In this document: piece after piece, positions 33,930 through 41,627 of the stretch
Numbering within the stretch: the stretch's first letter is position 1
Layout: every line of letters starts with the position of its first letter
Assembly: GCA_902489575.1 (NCBI GenBank)
Contig: CABUAQ010000001.1
Location: 1-64,000 of the forward strand
Source: an uncultured bacterium
GTDB lineage: Bacteria > Cyanobacteriota > Vampirovibrionia > Gastranaerophilales > Gastranaerophilaceae
Length of the DNA: 64,000 nt
Direction of reading: 5' to 3'
The notes under the pieces: generated by a model
Seen by the model: only the letters and a program-made list of their open reading frames with translations
Database searches by the model: none
Told to the model about the DNA's origin: nothing
Translations under genes and position numbers: made by a program

Positions 33930-34280
33930 ATGATAAGCAAAGGTATTAGGGGTGCTACGACAGTTGAAAGTAATACCCAAGAAATGCTTAAATCTGCAAC
34001 ACTTGAACTGCTTAATGAAATGATTTTGGCTAATAATATAAAAACTGATAAAATTTCGCATGTTATTTTTACAACAACGAAGGATTTAAACGCAGCATTT
34101 CCTGCAAAATTCGCCAGACAGGATTTTGGTTGGGACGAAGTTGCAATGATGTGTTTCCATGAACTTGAGGTTCCTAATTCTTTAAAAATGTGCCTTAGAG
34201 TGCTAATTGTACTAAATTGTGAAAATAATTTCAAACCTAAATTTATATATTTAAAAGGTGCAGCCAATTTAAGAAAATAA
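33930..34280 (+). CDS. aroH: Chorismate mutase, AroH type
   Basis: 116 aa, the size of monofunctional AroH-fold chorismate mutases, which turn chorismate into prephenate for Phe/Tyr synthesis. Recognised by G-I-R-G-A-T-T-V, T-x-E-L-L-N-E-M, F-T-T-T-K-D-L-N-A-A-F-P-A, A-R, G-W-D-E-V-A-M-M and the C-terminal L-R-V-L-I-V-L plus Y-L-K-G-A-A-N-L-R; Arg and Glu active-site positions fit. It lies in the def-fmt operon with AAAGGGG upstream. Confidence 0.92.
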   Translation: MISKGIRGATTVESNTQEMLKSATLELLNEMILANNIKTDKISHVIFTTTKDLNAAFPAKFARQDFGWDEVAMMCFHELEVPNSLKMCLRVLIVLNCENNFKPKFIYLKGAANLRK

Positions 34281-34290
34281 AGGAGTTAAT

Positions 34291-34674
34291 ATGAAAAAGT
34301 TATTATCGATTTTTGCATCGGTCTCATTAATCGTTTTGCCTGCTGTTGCTACAAACATCAATATTGATAAGGGTATTTCAATAATTTCGGTAACGCCGCA
34401 GGACAACGGGAAATTAGTAACCGTTAAAGCCTACGATGATGATAATACTATGAGCGAAAGCTACAAACAAACAGTTTCACATGAATTAAGTTATTACGGA
34501 ATAAAATGTAATTCAAAAGAAATAATATACTACGGCTACAAATTGTATAATCCGGAGAATGTCCTGATTAAGGAATTTAACCTCCCGCCAGCATTTAATT
34601 CCTGGGTTAAAATAGATGATAATGACCAGAGTTTAAAATTCGGACATATAATATACAACAAAGTTTGTCAATAA
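34291..34674 (+). CDS. Small secreted protein of unknown function
   Basis: 127 aa with a signal peptide (M-K-K-L-L-S-I-F-A..., cleavage near A-V-A, residue 19-20). The mature part is about 107 aa, beta-rich, with two cysteines (I-K-C-N-S and the penultimate C), perhaps a disulfide. AAAGGAG precedes the ATG. It follows aroH by 10 bp and ends the def-fmt operon before a strong terminator. No family recognised. Confidence 0.7.
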   Translation: MKKLLSIFASVSLIVLPAVATNINIDKGISIISVTPQDNGKLVTVKAYDDDNTMSESYKQTVSHELSYYGIKCNSKEIIYYGYKLYNPENVLIKEFNLPPAFNSWVKIDDNDQSLKFGHIIYNKVCQ

Positions 34675-34682
34675 GCCTGTGA

Positions 34683-34709
34683 AAAGACCCTTAAACAATA
34701 AGGGTCTTT
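34683..34709. terminator. Bidirectional terminator
   Basis: AAAGACCCTTA (34683-34693) pairs with TAAGGGTCTTT (34699-34709), loop 5 nt, between convergent genes ending at 34674 and 34715. Confidence 0.85.
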
Positions 34710-34714
34710 CTCGT

Positions 34715-36892
34715 TTATATTTTTACTAATTCAGAAATTGTCGGATCTAATAATCTTCTGCCAACGTTTTCAAAAGCAATTGAACAAAGAGTTTTGTTAC
34801 CGTATTTTATAATTTTTTCAATAACTCCGCGCCCGTATCGTGGATGAGATACACTATCACCTTGCTTGAAATCTCCGATACTTTCTTCAAAATTATCTCC
34901 CTGCTCCGCAGGATAAACAGGAACAACAGGTGGCTGCTCATTAGTAAAAGCATTATCTAACTCAGAGTCTGACAGGACTTCAGCATCTAAAAAATCTTCA
35001 GGCTGTGCCATTTGATTATCTTCAATAAAATTCAAATCATCTTCAGTTAATTCTGAAACCTGCTCAAAATTATCAACAGATTCTGAAATATCTGAAAAGT
35101 CATTTAAATTACTATTATCGTCCACAGACAGACTATCCAGTTCCAAATCCGCTTCCAATACAGGTTCTTCTAAAAGGTCATCATTTAAAGAAACATCTTC
35201 TAATAGATTATCTACAGGTTCTATTATCGAAGGTTCAGAAAAGGCAGATTCTGAATCTTCAGGCAGACTAACCGGTTGGGCAACGGCAGATGAATTCACG
35301 GTCTGTACAGGCTCACTAACAACAGGAGAAACAACCGGTTCGGGATCCGGTTGAACAATTTCTTGTGTTGAATAAACTGCAGCTTCTGATATTACCGGAG
35401 ATTGCTCTGCAACCACAGCTGAAGATTCTTCCACAACTTCTATCGCAGGTTGTTCAATTTCCGGAATAGGTGTAATCAATTGCGAAACCTGTGCCGGTTC
35501 TGTGGATACAGCCTCATATTGAGTGGAAATATTATCTGTTGTATCAAGAGCTTCAGGCTCACTTTCTGTCTGTGCTGAAGTCTGAACAGGTACCATATGC
35601 CCATCATCTTCAATCTTTACTAATTGGAGATTTTCACTACCTGCAGGTACAAACTGATATCGATCACCCAACACATCATCTCTTGTTAAATCAAGATCCA
35701 AATCTGACATATCTGCAATGAACGGAATTCCCTGGGTCAATTTACCATAAACAATACATTCATCAGGATTTAGTTTATTAAGGAATGTATTATATGCAGT
35801 AAAATCATGATTTAAGGATTGAGGAGCAAATAAAATCATATTTTGAGCATGCTGCTTCAATTCAGATGCATATTTATACGAGCTGCTCACAATCATTGTT
35901 GTAAATATATGATTATTGTTTATCAATTGTTTTAAAAGCTTTTTGTCAGAATTTTCATCTGTTAAACAAACAAACAGGTAGACATACTTATCAAAAGATT
36001 CCAGTGTTGAGTGAATAAATGTTATAACCTCTTTTTGCAAAGATTCGTGAATATTTTTTAAATCAATAATTGAACAATTCTTCTCATCCAATTCCTTTTT
36101 TAACGCAAAGACTTCATCCTTTGTATTGGCAAAAACATTTGCATCTTTGTATTTTAAAAGTTTATTTTTTAAAAGTGCAAGTTCGGGCATTTGCATCTCT
36201 TTATACTGATTAGCAACAACTTCAACAAAATTATCAATCGGTAAAAATTCAAAATCTAATGTTTTGATATACTGCTGAACTGCATAAAAAATATCCTGTA
36301 TAACAGCTTTCGTTGGAGCATCAACTTCAGCTAATTCATATTCAAAAATATAATCTATCATTTTTGAATTAAGCGGAAGCTTAAAATCTTTTGCAAACTC
36401 AATTTTTGGATAATCTTCAAACAAATTAGACGTATCAATAACAACACTTTTTTCTTTCAACTGGAAAAGTTGTCTTATACAGTTTGAAATAAATGTCATT
36501 TTATTAATATCTTTTTCTGCAAAAATAGTAAAATTACGTTCGAAAACAGAAATATCTAAATTAAGCATTTCGCTTTGCTGTGAGAGTTCACCAATTTTTA
36601 TAGCAGTTTCAACAGGCAATAAGTTTAAAAGTTCTTCAGAAGGCAAAAAAGATAATTCAGAATTTATGCTTGGAATTGAACCGTCATAATTATCAACCAC
36701 CCCGTCAGGAGTAAAAGTAAACAGCAATTTAGCAATAGCAAAATTATTCACAGTATCTGATTTCAAATTTACGAATTGAGCAACATATGATTTTCCGTCA
36801 GCTGCCAAAATAATAAACCTTCCCAATATCGGGGTTTCACCCTCACTATAAGATAATTTTACCAAATTATTCTTAATCTCAAGTAATTTCAT
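34715..36892 (-). CDS. 725-aa acidic protein with a Tudor-like C-terminal domain
   Basis: Three regions are visible. Residues 1-400: mixed alpha/beta, opening with a beta-barrel-like stretch (L-V-K-L-S-Y-S-E-G-E-T-P-I-L-G). Residues about 430-660: a low-complexity Ser/Glu/Asp/Pro-rich linker with very many acidic residues. Residues about 668-725: D-F-K-Q-G-D-S-V-S-H-P-R-Y-G-R-G-V-I-E ... L-L-D-P, which matches the Tudor-like RNAP-binding domain found at the end of PcrA/UvrD helicases. No helicase motifs exist. An acidic tether carrying an RNA-polymerase-docking domain suggests a transcription or repair link, by inference. SD GAGAGGG is present. Confidence 0.6.
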   Translation of the reverse strand: MKLLEIKNNLVKLSYSEGETPILGRFIILAADGKSYVAQFVNLKSDTVNNFAIAKLLFTFTPDGVVDNYDGSIPSINSELSFLPSEELLNLLPVETAIKIGELSQQSEMLNLDISVFERNFTIFAEKDINKMTFISNCIRQLFQLKEKSVVIDTSNLFEDYPKIEFAKDFKLPLNSKMIDYIFEYELAEVDAPTKAVIQDIFYAVQQYIKTLDFEFLPIDNFVEVVANQYKEMQMPELALLKNKLLKYKDANVFANTKDEVFALKKELDEKNCSIIDLKNIHESLQKEVITFIHSTLESFDKYVYLFVCLTDENSDKKLLKQLINNNHIFTTMIVSSSYKYASELKQHAQNMILFAPQSLNHDFTAYNTFLNKLNPDECIVYGKLTQGIPFIADMSDLDLDLTRDDVLGDRYQFVPAGSENLQLVKIEDDGHMVPVQTSAQTESEPEALDTTDNISTQYEAVSTEPAQVSQLITPIPEIEQPAIEVVEESSAVVAEQSPVISEAAVYSTQEIVQPDPEPVVSPVVSEPVQTVNSSAVAQPVSLPEDSESAFSEPSIIEPVDNLLEDVSLNDDLLEEPVLEADLELDSLSVDDNSNLNDFSDISESVDNFEQVSELTEDDLNFIEDNQMAQPEDFLDAEVLSDSELDNAFTNEQPPVVPVYPAEQGDNFEESIGDFKQGDSVSHPRYGRGVIEKIIKYGNKTLCSIAFENVGRRLLDPTISELVKI

Positions 36893-36961
36893 TTTTGCCC
36901 TCTCTGTTTTAGAAAAATTGTACCATGAAAACTAAAGATATACCTAGATTTATAAAAATAC

Positions 36962-37552
36962 TTAACAATTTACACTACATTCGTAACTGTTATAAATATC
37001 AACAGTAAGCGGACAAATAACCAAATCCCTTTCCACAAGACTAATTATTGTCTGCTTATATGACTGCAGCATAGCTTTATTAAGTCCGTTTTCTTCTTCC
37101 AAAAGTTTACGTATGGGTTCAGCATGCTCTATTTCCCGCGTACGATATTCTATTTTATCTGCAAGATAAATAACTTTTTCGAAATCAGACATATTAAGTT
37201 TTCCCAATGTATGCCATCTCACAGCAGATAAAATTTCTTCGTCCTCCACTCCGAATTCATGCCGGGCTATATAAGAGCTTACCGGAGCATGAAGAGTTTT
37301 GGGACTCATTTTTTCTACAGGATCGACGCTCATTCCGGTTTCAATTATCTCTGTAAGTTTTTCGTTCGAAAAACATTTCGCACAATCATGCAAAAGCCCG
37401 GCAATATAGGCTTTTTCTGAATCCAGACTAAACTTTTCCGCCAAGTCTCTGGCACATTCTGCAGTTCCGATTGAATGTTCAAAACGCTCTTCACTCAAAT
37501 TTGCCTTCAACCACTTAATCAATTCTTCAATACTAATCTTTATATAACTCAT
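36962..37552 (-). CDS. yqeK: HD-domain hydrolase YqeK (Ap4A hydrolase family)
   Basis: 196 aa. The HD metal site is built from H-S-I-G-T-A-E-C-A (first His), L-L-H-D-C-A-K (HD pair) and later H-A-P-V-S-S and W-H-T-L-G. YqeK enzymes split diadenosine tetraphosphate symmetrically into two ADP. The start overlaps nadD by 20 bp, a common nadD-yqeK arrangement. The C-terminal residues include V-N-C, and the last gene of the purD-nadD-yqeK operon has no obvious terminator. Confidence 0.92.
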   Translation of the reverse strand: MSYIKISIEELIKWLKANLSEERFEHSIGTAECARDLAEKFSLDSEKAYIAGLLHDCAKCFSNEKLTEIIETGMSVDPVEKMSPKTLHAPVSSYIARHEFGVEDEEILSAVRWHTLGKLNMSDFEKVIYLADKIEYRTREIEHAEPIRKLLEEENGLNKAMLQSYKQTIISLVERDLVICPLTVDIYNSYECSVNC

Positions 37553-38123
37553 TTTTCCGGATGTATTCCTCTACATTTTTTGGTACATATGAACTTATAT
37601 TTTTATTTTGTTTAACCAGCTCTCTCAGCTCTGTTGATGAAATAGCTTCATATGGCAAAGACTGAAACTCAAATTCAAAACCTTTAGATTTTAAATAATC
37701 ATACCGAGAAATTTCAAAATTGTCCTCCCTAACAAAGACGATAAATTTTAACAAGTTTTTTAATTTATCAGCCTCATACCACGATTCTATTTTTTCAAAC
37801 GCATCCGTTCCTATAATAAAATTTATCTTTCCGTCCACATTAAACAATTTGTATAACTGCTCAATAGTCAAATACGTATAAGATTTTCCGCCACGGTAAT
37901 ACTCAATTTCGGAAACACCAAATTTTTGATTACACTTGACTGCAAGCTTAACCATGTTTAGACGATGCAAAGAGTAATTTGGATTACTATTTTTATGCGG
38001 GGGATCGAAAGCAGGAATAAAAAGAATTTTATCAAAATTAAAATGTTTAAGAACGTACTCACAAACCCTTAAATGAGCGTTATGAATAGGATTAAAAGTT
38101 CCCTGAAAAACACACAGTTTCAT
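37533..38123 (-). CDS. nadD: Nicotinate-nucleotide adenylyltransferase
   Basis: 196 aa nucleotidyltransferase that adenylates nicotinate mononucleotide in NAD synthesis. The N-terminal G-T-F-N-P-I-H-N-A-H (the H-x-G-H-like motif) and the C-terminal I-S-S-T-E-L-R are both intact, with P-x-F-D-P-P-H-K between. It lies 17 bp after the purD-like gene and overlaps yqeK by 20 bp. Confidence 0.94.
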   Translation of the reverse strand: MKLCVFQGTFNPIHNAHLRVCEYVLKHFNFDKILFIPAFDPPHKNSNPNYSLHRLNMVKLAVKCNQKFGVSEIEYYRGGKSYTYLTIEQLYKLFNVDGKINFIIGTDAFEKIESWYEADKLKNLLKFIVFVREDNFEISRYDYLKSKGFEFEFQSLPYEAISSTELRELVKQNKNISSYVPKNVEEYIRKNELYKD

Positions 38124-38140
38124 GTTCTAACCCCCTTTTA

Positions 38141-39400
38141 CTAAAAATCAGACAGAATACAAGCTCCAATATCTTTTCTGTAGTTCATTCCATCAAAAGA
38201 TATCCCTGCTAAATCTTCATATAAATTGTTTTTTGCCCTTGCCAAAGTTAAAGCTTTCCTTGTGAGTACAAAAGCTGTTGAACCTTTTGTTAAATACATA
38301 CCCGACTGATTTTTATTAACGTCTGTGAAGTCAATATCTTCGATATTATCAATCAATTCCAAACCATAAATCTGTTTGTTTTCAAACTTTGATAAAACAA
38401 GTGCAGAAACAGATGCAGCAGTATTAGAAAGAATTTGCTCATATTCATCTGCAAACAAACCTTCAATACAAGCGTTAAAAATTTTGACCAAATCATCATC
38501 AACAGAATTCAAAACCGCAGATGCATCAAAATCTTGCAAGAAAGGTTTAAATTCGTTGACATAAAATTTATCTTCCCCCGTTAGCGTACAATCAAGTCCA
38601 AGAATACCAATATATGGAGTTCCCTTTTTATGAAGAGAAGCAAGAGTATTTTTTATAATATTTTCAACCCTTGATATTACAACTTGAGAGACCTTATAAT
38701 CAGGAACAAAACAACCCATACCGCTTGTTAAAATCCCGCTGTCGCCGTCACCTGAAAATTTATAATCAGCTACAGTATTCAACGGAAGCGCACTATAACC
38801 ATCAGTCACATAATAAACGGTAAAATTATGACCAAATGTATAATCTTCAATTAAAACACCTGTTTCCCCTTTAGAAAACAAACAATCCAAAAACTCTCTT
38901 GCAAGAGTAACAGTAGGACAAACAAGTCTATCACCAAGACTATTTGTTTCGCTGCACTTGATTGTAACAGGGAAATTGGAATTTTTTAAATAATCTTCTG
39001 CCATTTGTAATTTGTCAAAAATACCAAATTTTGAAGTTTGTGCATGAATCTTATATAAAAATTTTTTACCCAGAACTTTATTTACAGCGATATTACAGGC
39101 CGATTTCACAGGCCCAAAAACACGTTGCCCGTTTGTCTGAAAAAAAGAAACAATATCAGCTTTCAAAGCCTGTTCAGAAACGGGAACAGTCAACCCAATA
39201 TCGTTTTCTAATACAAATTTTAAAAGCCCTGTCAAATCATCTTCTCTTATGTCAACAGATGAATATACATTTTCTCCGGTGCAGCCGCCGGGAGCAACAT
39301 AAACCTTATCAACATTGTCTGCCTTGGAAAGTTTTTTAGCTAATGCAGATGAGACTCCGCCTTTTCCAACTATTAAAATATTTTGTTTACTGTATTCCAT
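38141..39400 (-). CDS. purD: Divergent PurD-like ATP-grasp ligase
   Basis: 419 aa, the length and domain order of phosphoribosylamine-glycine ligase, which makes GAR in purine synthesis. Matches include V-D-K-V-Y-V-A-P-G-G, R-V-F-G-P-V-K-S-A, V-L-I-E-D-Y and G-D-G-D-S-G-I-L-T-S-G-M-G. Several hallmarks are altered: G-G-R-E-H-A is G-G-V-S-S-A, the D-G-L-A-A-G-K-G loop is not conserved, and the catalytic N-x-R-F-G-D-P-E block reads N-E-F-K-P-F-L-Q-D. It could be a degenerate PurD or an ATP-grasp paralogue with another substrate. TATAAT is 7 nt before the ATG; no SD. Confidence 0.65.
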   Translation of the reverse strand: MEYSKQNILIVGKGGVSSALAKKLSKADNVDKVYVAPGGCTGENVYSSVDIREDDLTGLLKFVLENDIGLTVPVSEQALKADIVSFFQTNGQRVFGPVKSACNIAVNKVLGKKFLYKIHAQTSKFGIFDKLQMAEDYLKNSNFPVTIKCSETNSLGDRLVCPTVTLAREFLDCLFSKGETGVLIEDYTFGHNFTVYYVTDGYSALPLNTVADYKFSGDGDSGILTSGMGCFVPDYKVSQVVISRVENIIKNTLASLHKKGTPYIGILGLDCTLTGEDKFYVNEFKPFLQDFDASAVLNSVDDDLVKIFNACIEGLFADEYEQILSNTAASVSALVLSKFENKQIYGLELIDNIEDIDFTDVNKNQSGMYLTKGSTAFVLTRKALTLARAKNNLYEDLAGISFDGMNYRKDIGACILSDF

Positions 39401-39407
39401 AAAATAA

Positions 39408-39413
39408 ATTATA
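39408..39413 (-). promoter_or_regulatory. -10 box of the purD-nadD-yqeK operon
   Basis: Minus-strand TATAAT, 7 nt before the ATG at 39400 and with no SD between, which predicts a leaderless or nearly leaderless message. No good -35 at standard distance. Confidence 0.5.
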
Positions 39414-39529
39414 CTACATAAAATGTACGATTTTTGTTAAGTTATTTTACGAATTTATACAATTTTATGTTAGAATTATGACAAAACAAGAATTGTAATT
39501 AAAACTACCACAAGTAGAAAGGTGTTAAA

Positions 39530-39772
39530 ATGGCAGGTTTAGTAAATTTCTTATCAAATGCGTTTATGGCGCCCGGTGTAAAAACATCAACTCCGGTAGT
39601 TAGACAGTCCACAAGTGATAATCCTTACAGCAATAACCCGTTTGTAAATTACAACGGAAACAGGTATAATCAGTACTATGCGCAGAACAAACCTGTAAAA
39701 GGAGGTTATTTTGCAGGATATTACAACGGAAAACAAAATATTGTAGGCAGAAAACTGTTCATCGAAGTTTAA
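39530..39772 (+). CDS. Small Asn/Tyr-rich protein of unknown function
   Basis: 80 aa. The first 15 residues are mildly hydrophobic (M-A-G-L-V-N-F-L-S-N-A-F) without a cleavage site; the centre is Asn/Tyr/Pro/Gly-rich (N-P-Y-S-N-N-P-F, N-R-Y-N-Q-Y-Y). AAAGGTG precedes the ATG. Its low-complexity stretch resembles the C-terminal tails of the proteins at 56661 and 57907. It ends immediately before the convergent YkgJ-type gene. No family recognised. Confidence 0.6.
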   Translation: MAGLVNFLSNAFMAPGVKTSTPVVRQSTSDNPYSNNPFVNYNGNRYNQYYAQNKPVKGGYFAGYYNGKQNIVGRKLFIEV

Positions 39773-40162
39773 TTATTTCAAATAGTCCTCAAATTTCTTT
39801 ATATTTACGGTATATCCGCAGCCGTCATGAAGCTTTCCGGGATATGAAATTCTTTTTGCCGGATACCTCCTGCACATTCGCGGACGATGCTTATAATCCG
39901 AACACAATCCGTCTGCTGTAACTAGTTTACAAGCAAATATTAAGTTCCCGTACTCATCTTTGCCTTTGATATAAAATCGTTTATATTGAGGAAACAAAAA
40001 TTGCATTATTTTAAATTCTTTTTCTGTATACGTATCAACACTGTACATATAATTACAGCATTTACCACATTTTTTACATTTCCCTGTTACTTCATATGTT
40101 AATTTTTCCGGTACAAAATATGACAAAAACTCATACAATATCGATTTTACAAAGTCTAACAT
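39773..40162 (-). CDS. YkgJ-family cysteine cluster protein
   Basis: 129 aa. The metal-binding pattern C-K-K-C-G-K-C-C (residues about 33-40) and a later C-x-D-Y-x-x-R-P-x-x-C-R-R-Y-P are the mark of the YkgJ/UPF0153 family, thought to bind zinc or iron. Function is not established. The gene is divergent from mlaD and convergent with the small Asn/Tyr-rich gene. Confidence 0.85.
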   Translation of the reverse strand: MLDFVKSILYEFLSYFVPEKLTYEVTGKCKKCGKCCNYMYSVDTYTEKEFKIMQFLFPQYKRFYIKGKDEYGNLIFACKLVTADGLCSDYKHRPRMCRRYPAKRISYPGKLHDGCGYTVNIKKFEDYLK

Positions 40163-40228
40163 TCTATAAATCTATTACAAAAATACACAAAATAAAATAA
40201 CAGAATTCTACAAAACTTAAATTTTGTG

Positions 40229-40234
40229 TATAAT
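40229..40234 (+). promoter_or_regulatory. -10 box of a probable leaderless promoter for mlaD
   Basis: Perfect TATAAT followed by 6 nt and the ATG at 40241; no SD. The -35 region (TTCTAC, 40206-40211) is weak. Confidence 0.55.
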
Positions 40235-40240
40235 TGGATT

Positions 40241-40861
40241 ATGAAAAAATTTGGTAACATTCGAGTATATGCGTGGATTGAGTTTGTAATTTGGCTTATT
40301 ATTGTTGCCGTTTCAGTCATAGGATTCAGATATTACCACTACCAAGACCAGAAACAGTATAAAAACTACCAGATTTTTATGGAAGATGTTGATGGATTAA
40401 TTGTCGGTTCTCCCGTAAAATTTTTGGGTGTTCAAATTGGATACGTGAAAAAAATTCAGATAATATCAACAGATGTTTATATCAAATTTGTCATTACTCA
40501 AAAGGATCTTGTTCTACCAATCGGTGCAATCGCAACAGTGGAAGCATCTGGACTTGGAGGTTCCAAGGCTCTCGAAATCTATCCTCCGGATAAAAACCAT
40601 AAAACCGATAAAATTATCATCTCAAAAGATCCTACCAGATTGAGTAAAGTTATGGGATTATTTGACAGTATATTTAGAGAACTTGATTCAATTATTACAA
40701 CACTTAATCATGCCTCAGGACAATTTGAATTCACATCAAGCGGCACAGTACCGAAAAATGTAGTTACGCCGGTTGATGCAATAGAAGAACTTGAGCAGGT
40801 CAACAAATCTTTAGACACAATAATTGATACTAAACAAAAATTTATGAATAATATAAAATAA
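40241..40861 (+). CDS. mlaD: MlaD/MCE-domain protein
   Basis: 206 aa. One transmembrane segment (residues about 13-33) anchors it to the inner membrane; residues about 43-120 form an MCE domain (V-D-G-L-I-V-G-S-P-V-K-F-L-G-V-Q-I-G, V-E-A-S-G-L-G-G-S-K-A-L-E-I). MlaD hexamers bind phospholipid and sit on the MlaFE ABC transporter, moving lipids across the periplasm. The C-terminal helices are short. The permease and ATPase genes lie 21 kb away (61874-63422). It precedes upp by 14 bp. Confidence 0.88.
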   Translation: MKKFGNIRVYAWIEFVIWLIIVAVSVIGFRYYHYQDQKQYKNYQIFMEDVDGLIVGSPVKFLGVQIGYVKKIQIISTDVYIKFVITQKDLVLPIGAIATVEASGLGGSKALEIYPPDKNHKTDKIIISKDPTRLSKVMGLFDSIFRELDSIITTLNHASGQFEFTSSGTVPKNVVTPVDAIEELEQVNKSLDTIIDTKQKFMNNIK

Positions 40862-40875
40862 CAAAGGGGTTAAGA

Positions 40876-41526
40876 ATGAATTTAGATAAAATAAAAATTA
40901 TAAATAATCCTGTAATACTCTTGAATTTATGTAAAATGCGCGATAAAGATACTGACAGTCAGGGAGTTAGGATTGCAACAAGAAAAATTACCAGATGTCT
41001 TTTGTATGAAGCAGCAAAAAATCTGCCGCTTGTTGAAAAAAAAGTAACAACACCACTAACGTCATTTATGGCAAAAACTATAGATCCGGATATAAATTTA
41101 ATAATCTCACCAATCCTTCGCGCCGGACTGATTTTTACAGACGAAGCTATTGATATACTTCCTCAGGCAACCGTTCGGCATATAGGAATGTACAGAGACG
41201 AAAAAACTCTAAAACCTGTGTGGTATTACAACAAAGTGCCGATGAACGCAGCTAATCCCGAAAAGTTTTATATCTATATAACAGACCCTATGCTTGCAAC
41301 CGGGAATTCTCTTCTTGCAGCGATTGACCTATATGCAGAAAAAGGAATTCCAGTAGAAAATATAAAATGTATCTGTATTATTGCGGCTCCAGAAGGCATT
41401 GAAAATATTCAAAAGCACTACCCTGATATTGAAATAATTACAGCAGCCGTAGATGACCACTTGAATGAAAAAGGCTATATCGTTCCCGGGATGGGAGATG
41501 CCGGCGACAGGATATTTAACACCTAA
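40876..41526 (+). CDS. upp: Uracil phosphoribosyltransferase
   Basis: 216 aa salvage enzyme that makes UMP from uracil and PRPP. The PRPP loop is in I-T-D-P-M-L-A-T-G-N-S (residues about 135-145), and S-P-I-L-R-A-G-L, M-Y-R-D-E-K-T, C-I-I-A-A-P-E-G-I and the C-terminal P-G-M-G-D-A-G-D-R are all family motifs. AAGGGG precedes the ATG. It is downstream of mlaD in the same direction, likely co-transcribed. Confidence 0.96.
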   Translation: MNLDKIKIINNPVILLNLCKMRDKDTDSQGVRIATRKITRCLLYEAAKNLPLVEKKVTTPLTSFMAKTIDPDINLIISPILRAGLIFTDEAIDILPQATVRHIGMYRDEKTLKPVWYYNKVPMNAANPEKFYIYITDPMLATGNSLLAAIDLYAEKGIPVENIKCICIIAAPEGIENIQKHYPDIEIITAAVDDHLNEKGYIVPGMGDAGDRIFNT

Positions 41527-41553
41527 AAGTAATATGTAAATTTTCGTAATAAT

Positions 41554-41595
41554 ATAACGGTATTTATTAAAGTTTGGCAAAATAAGTACCGTTAT
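41554..41595. promoter_or_regulatory. Inverted repeat between upp and the amidase gene
   Basis: ATAACGGTA (41554-41562) and TACCGTTAT (41587-41595) are perfect 9-bp inverted repeats 24 nt apart. It could end the upp message or be a binding site before the amidase gene (ATG 41628); the long loop and missing T-tract make a terminator unlikely. Confidence 0.35.
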
Positions 41596-41627
41596 GTTTT
41601 CTGTGTGTAGCTATATTGGAGAAAAAT

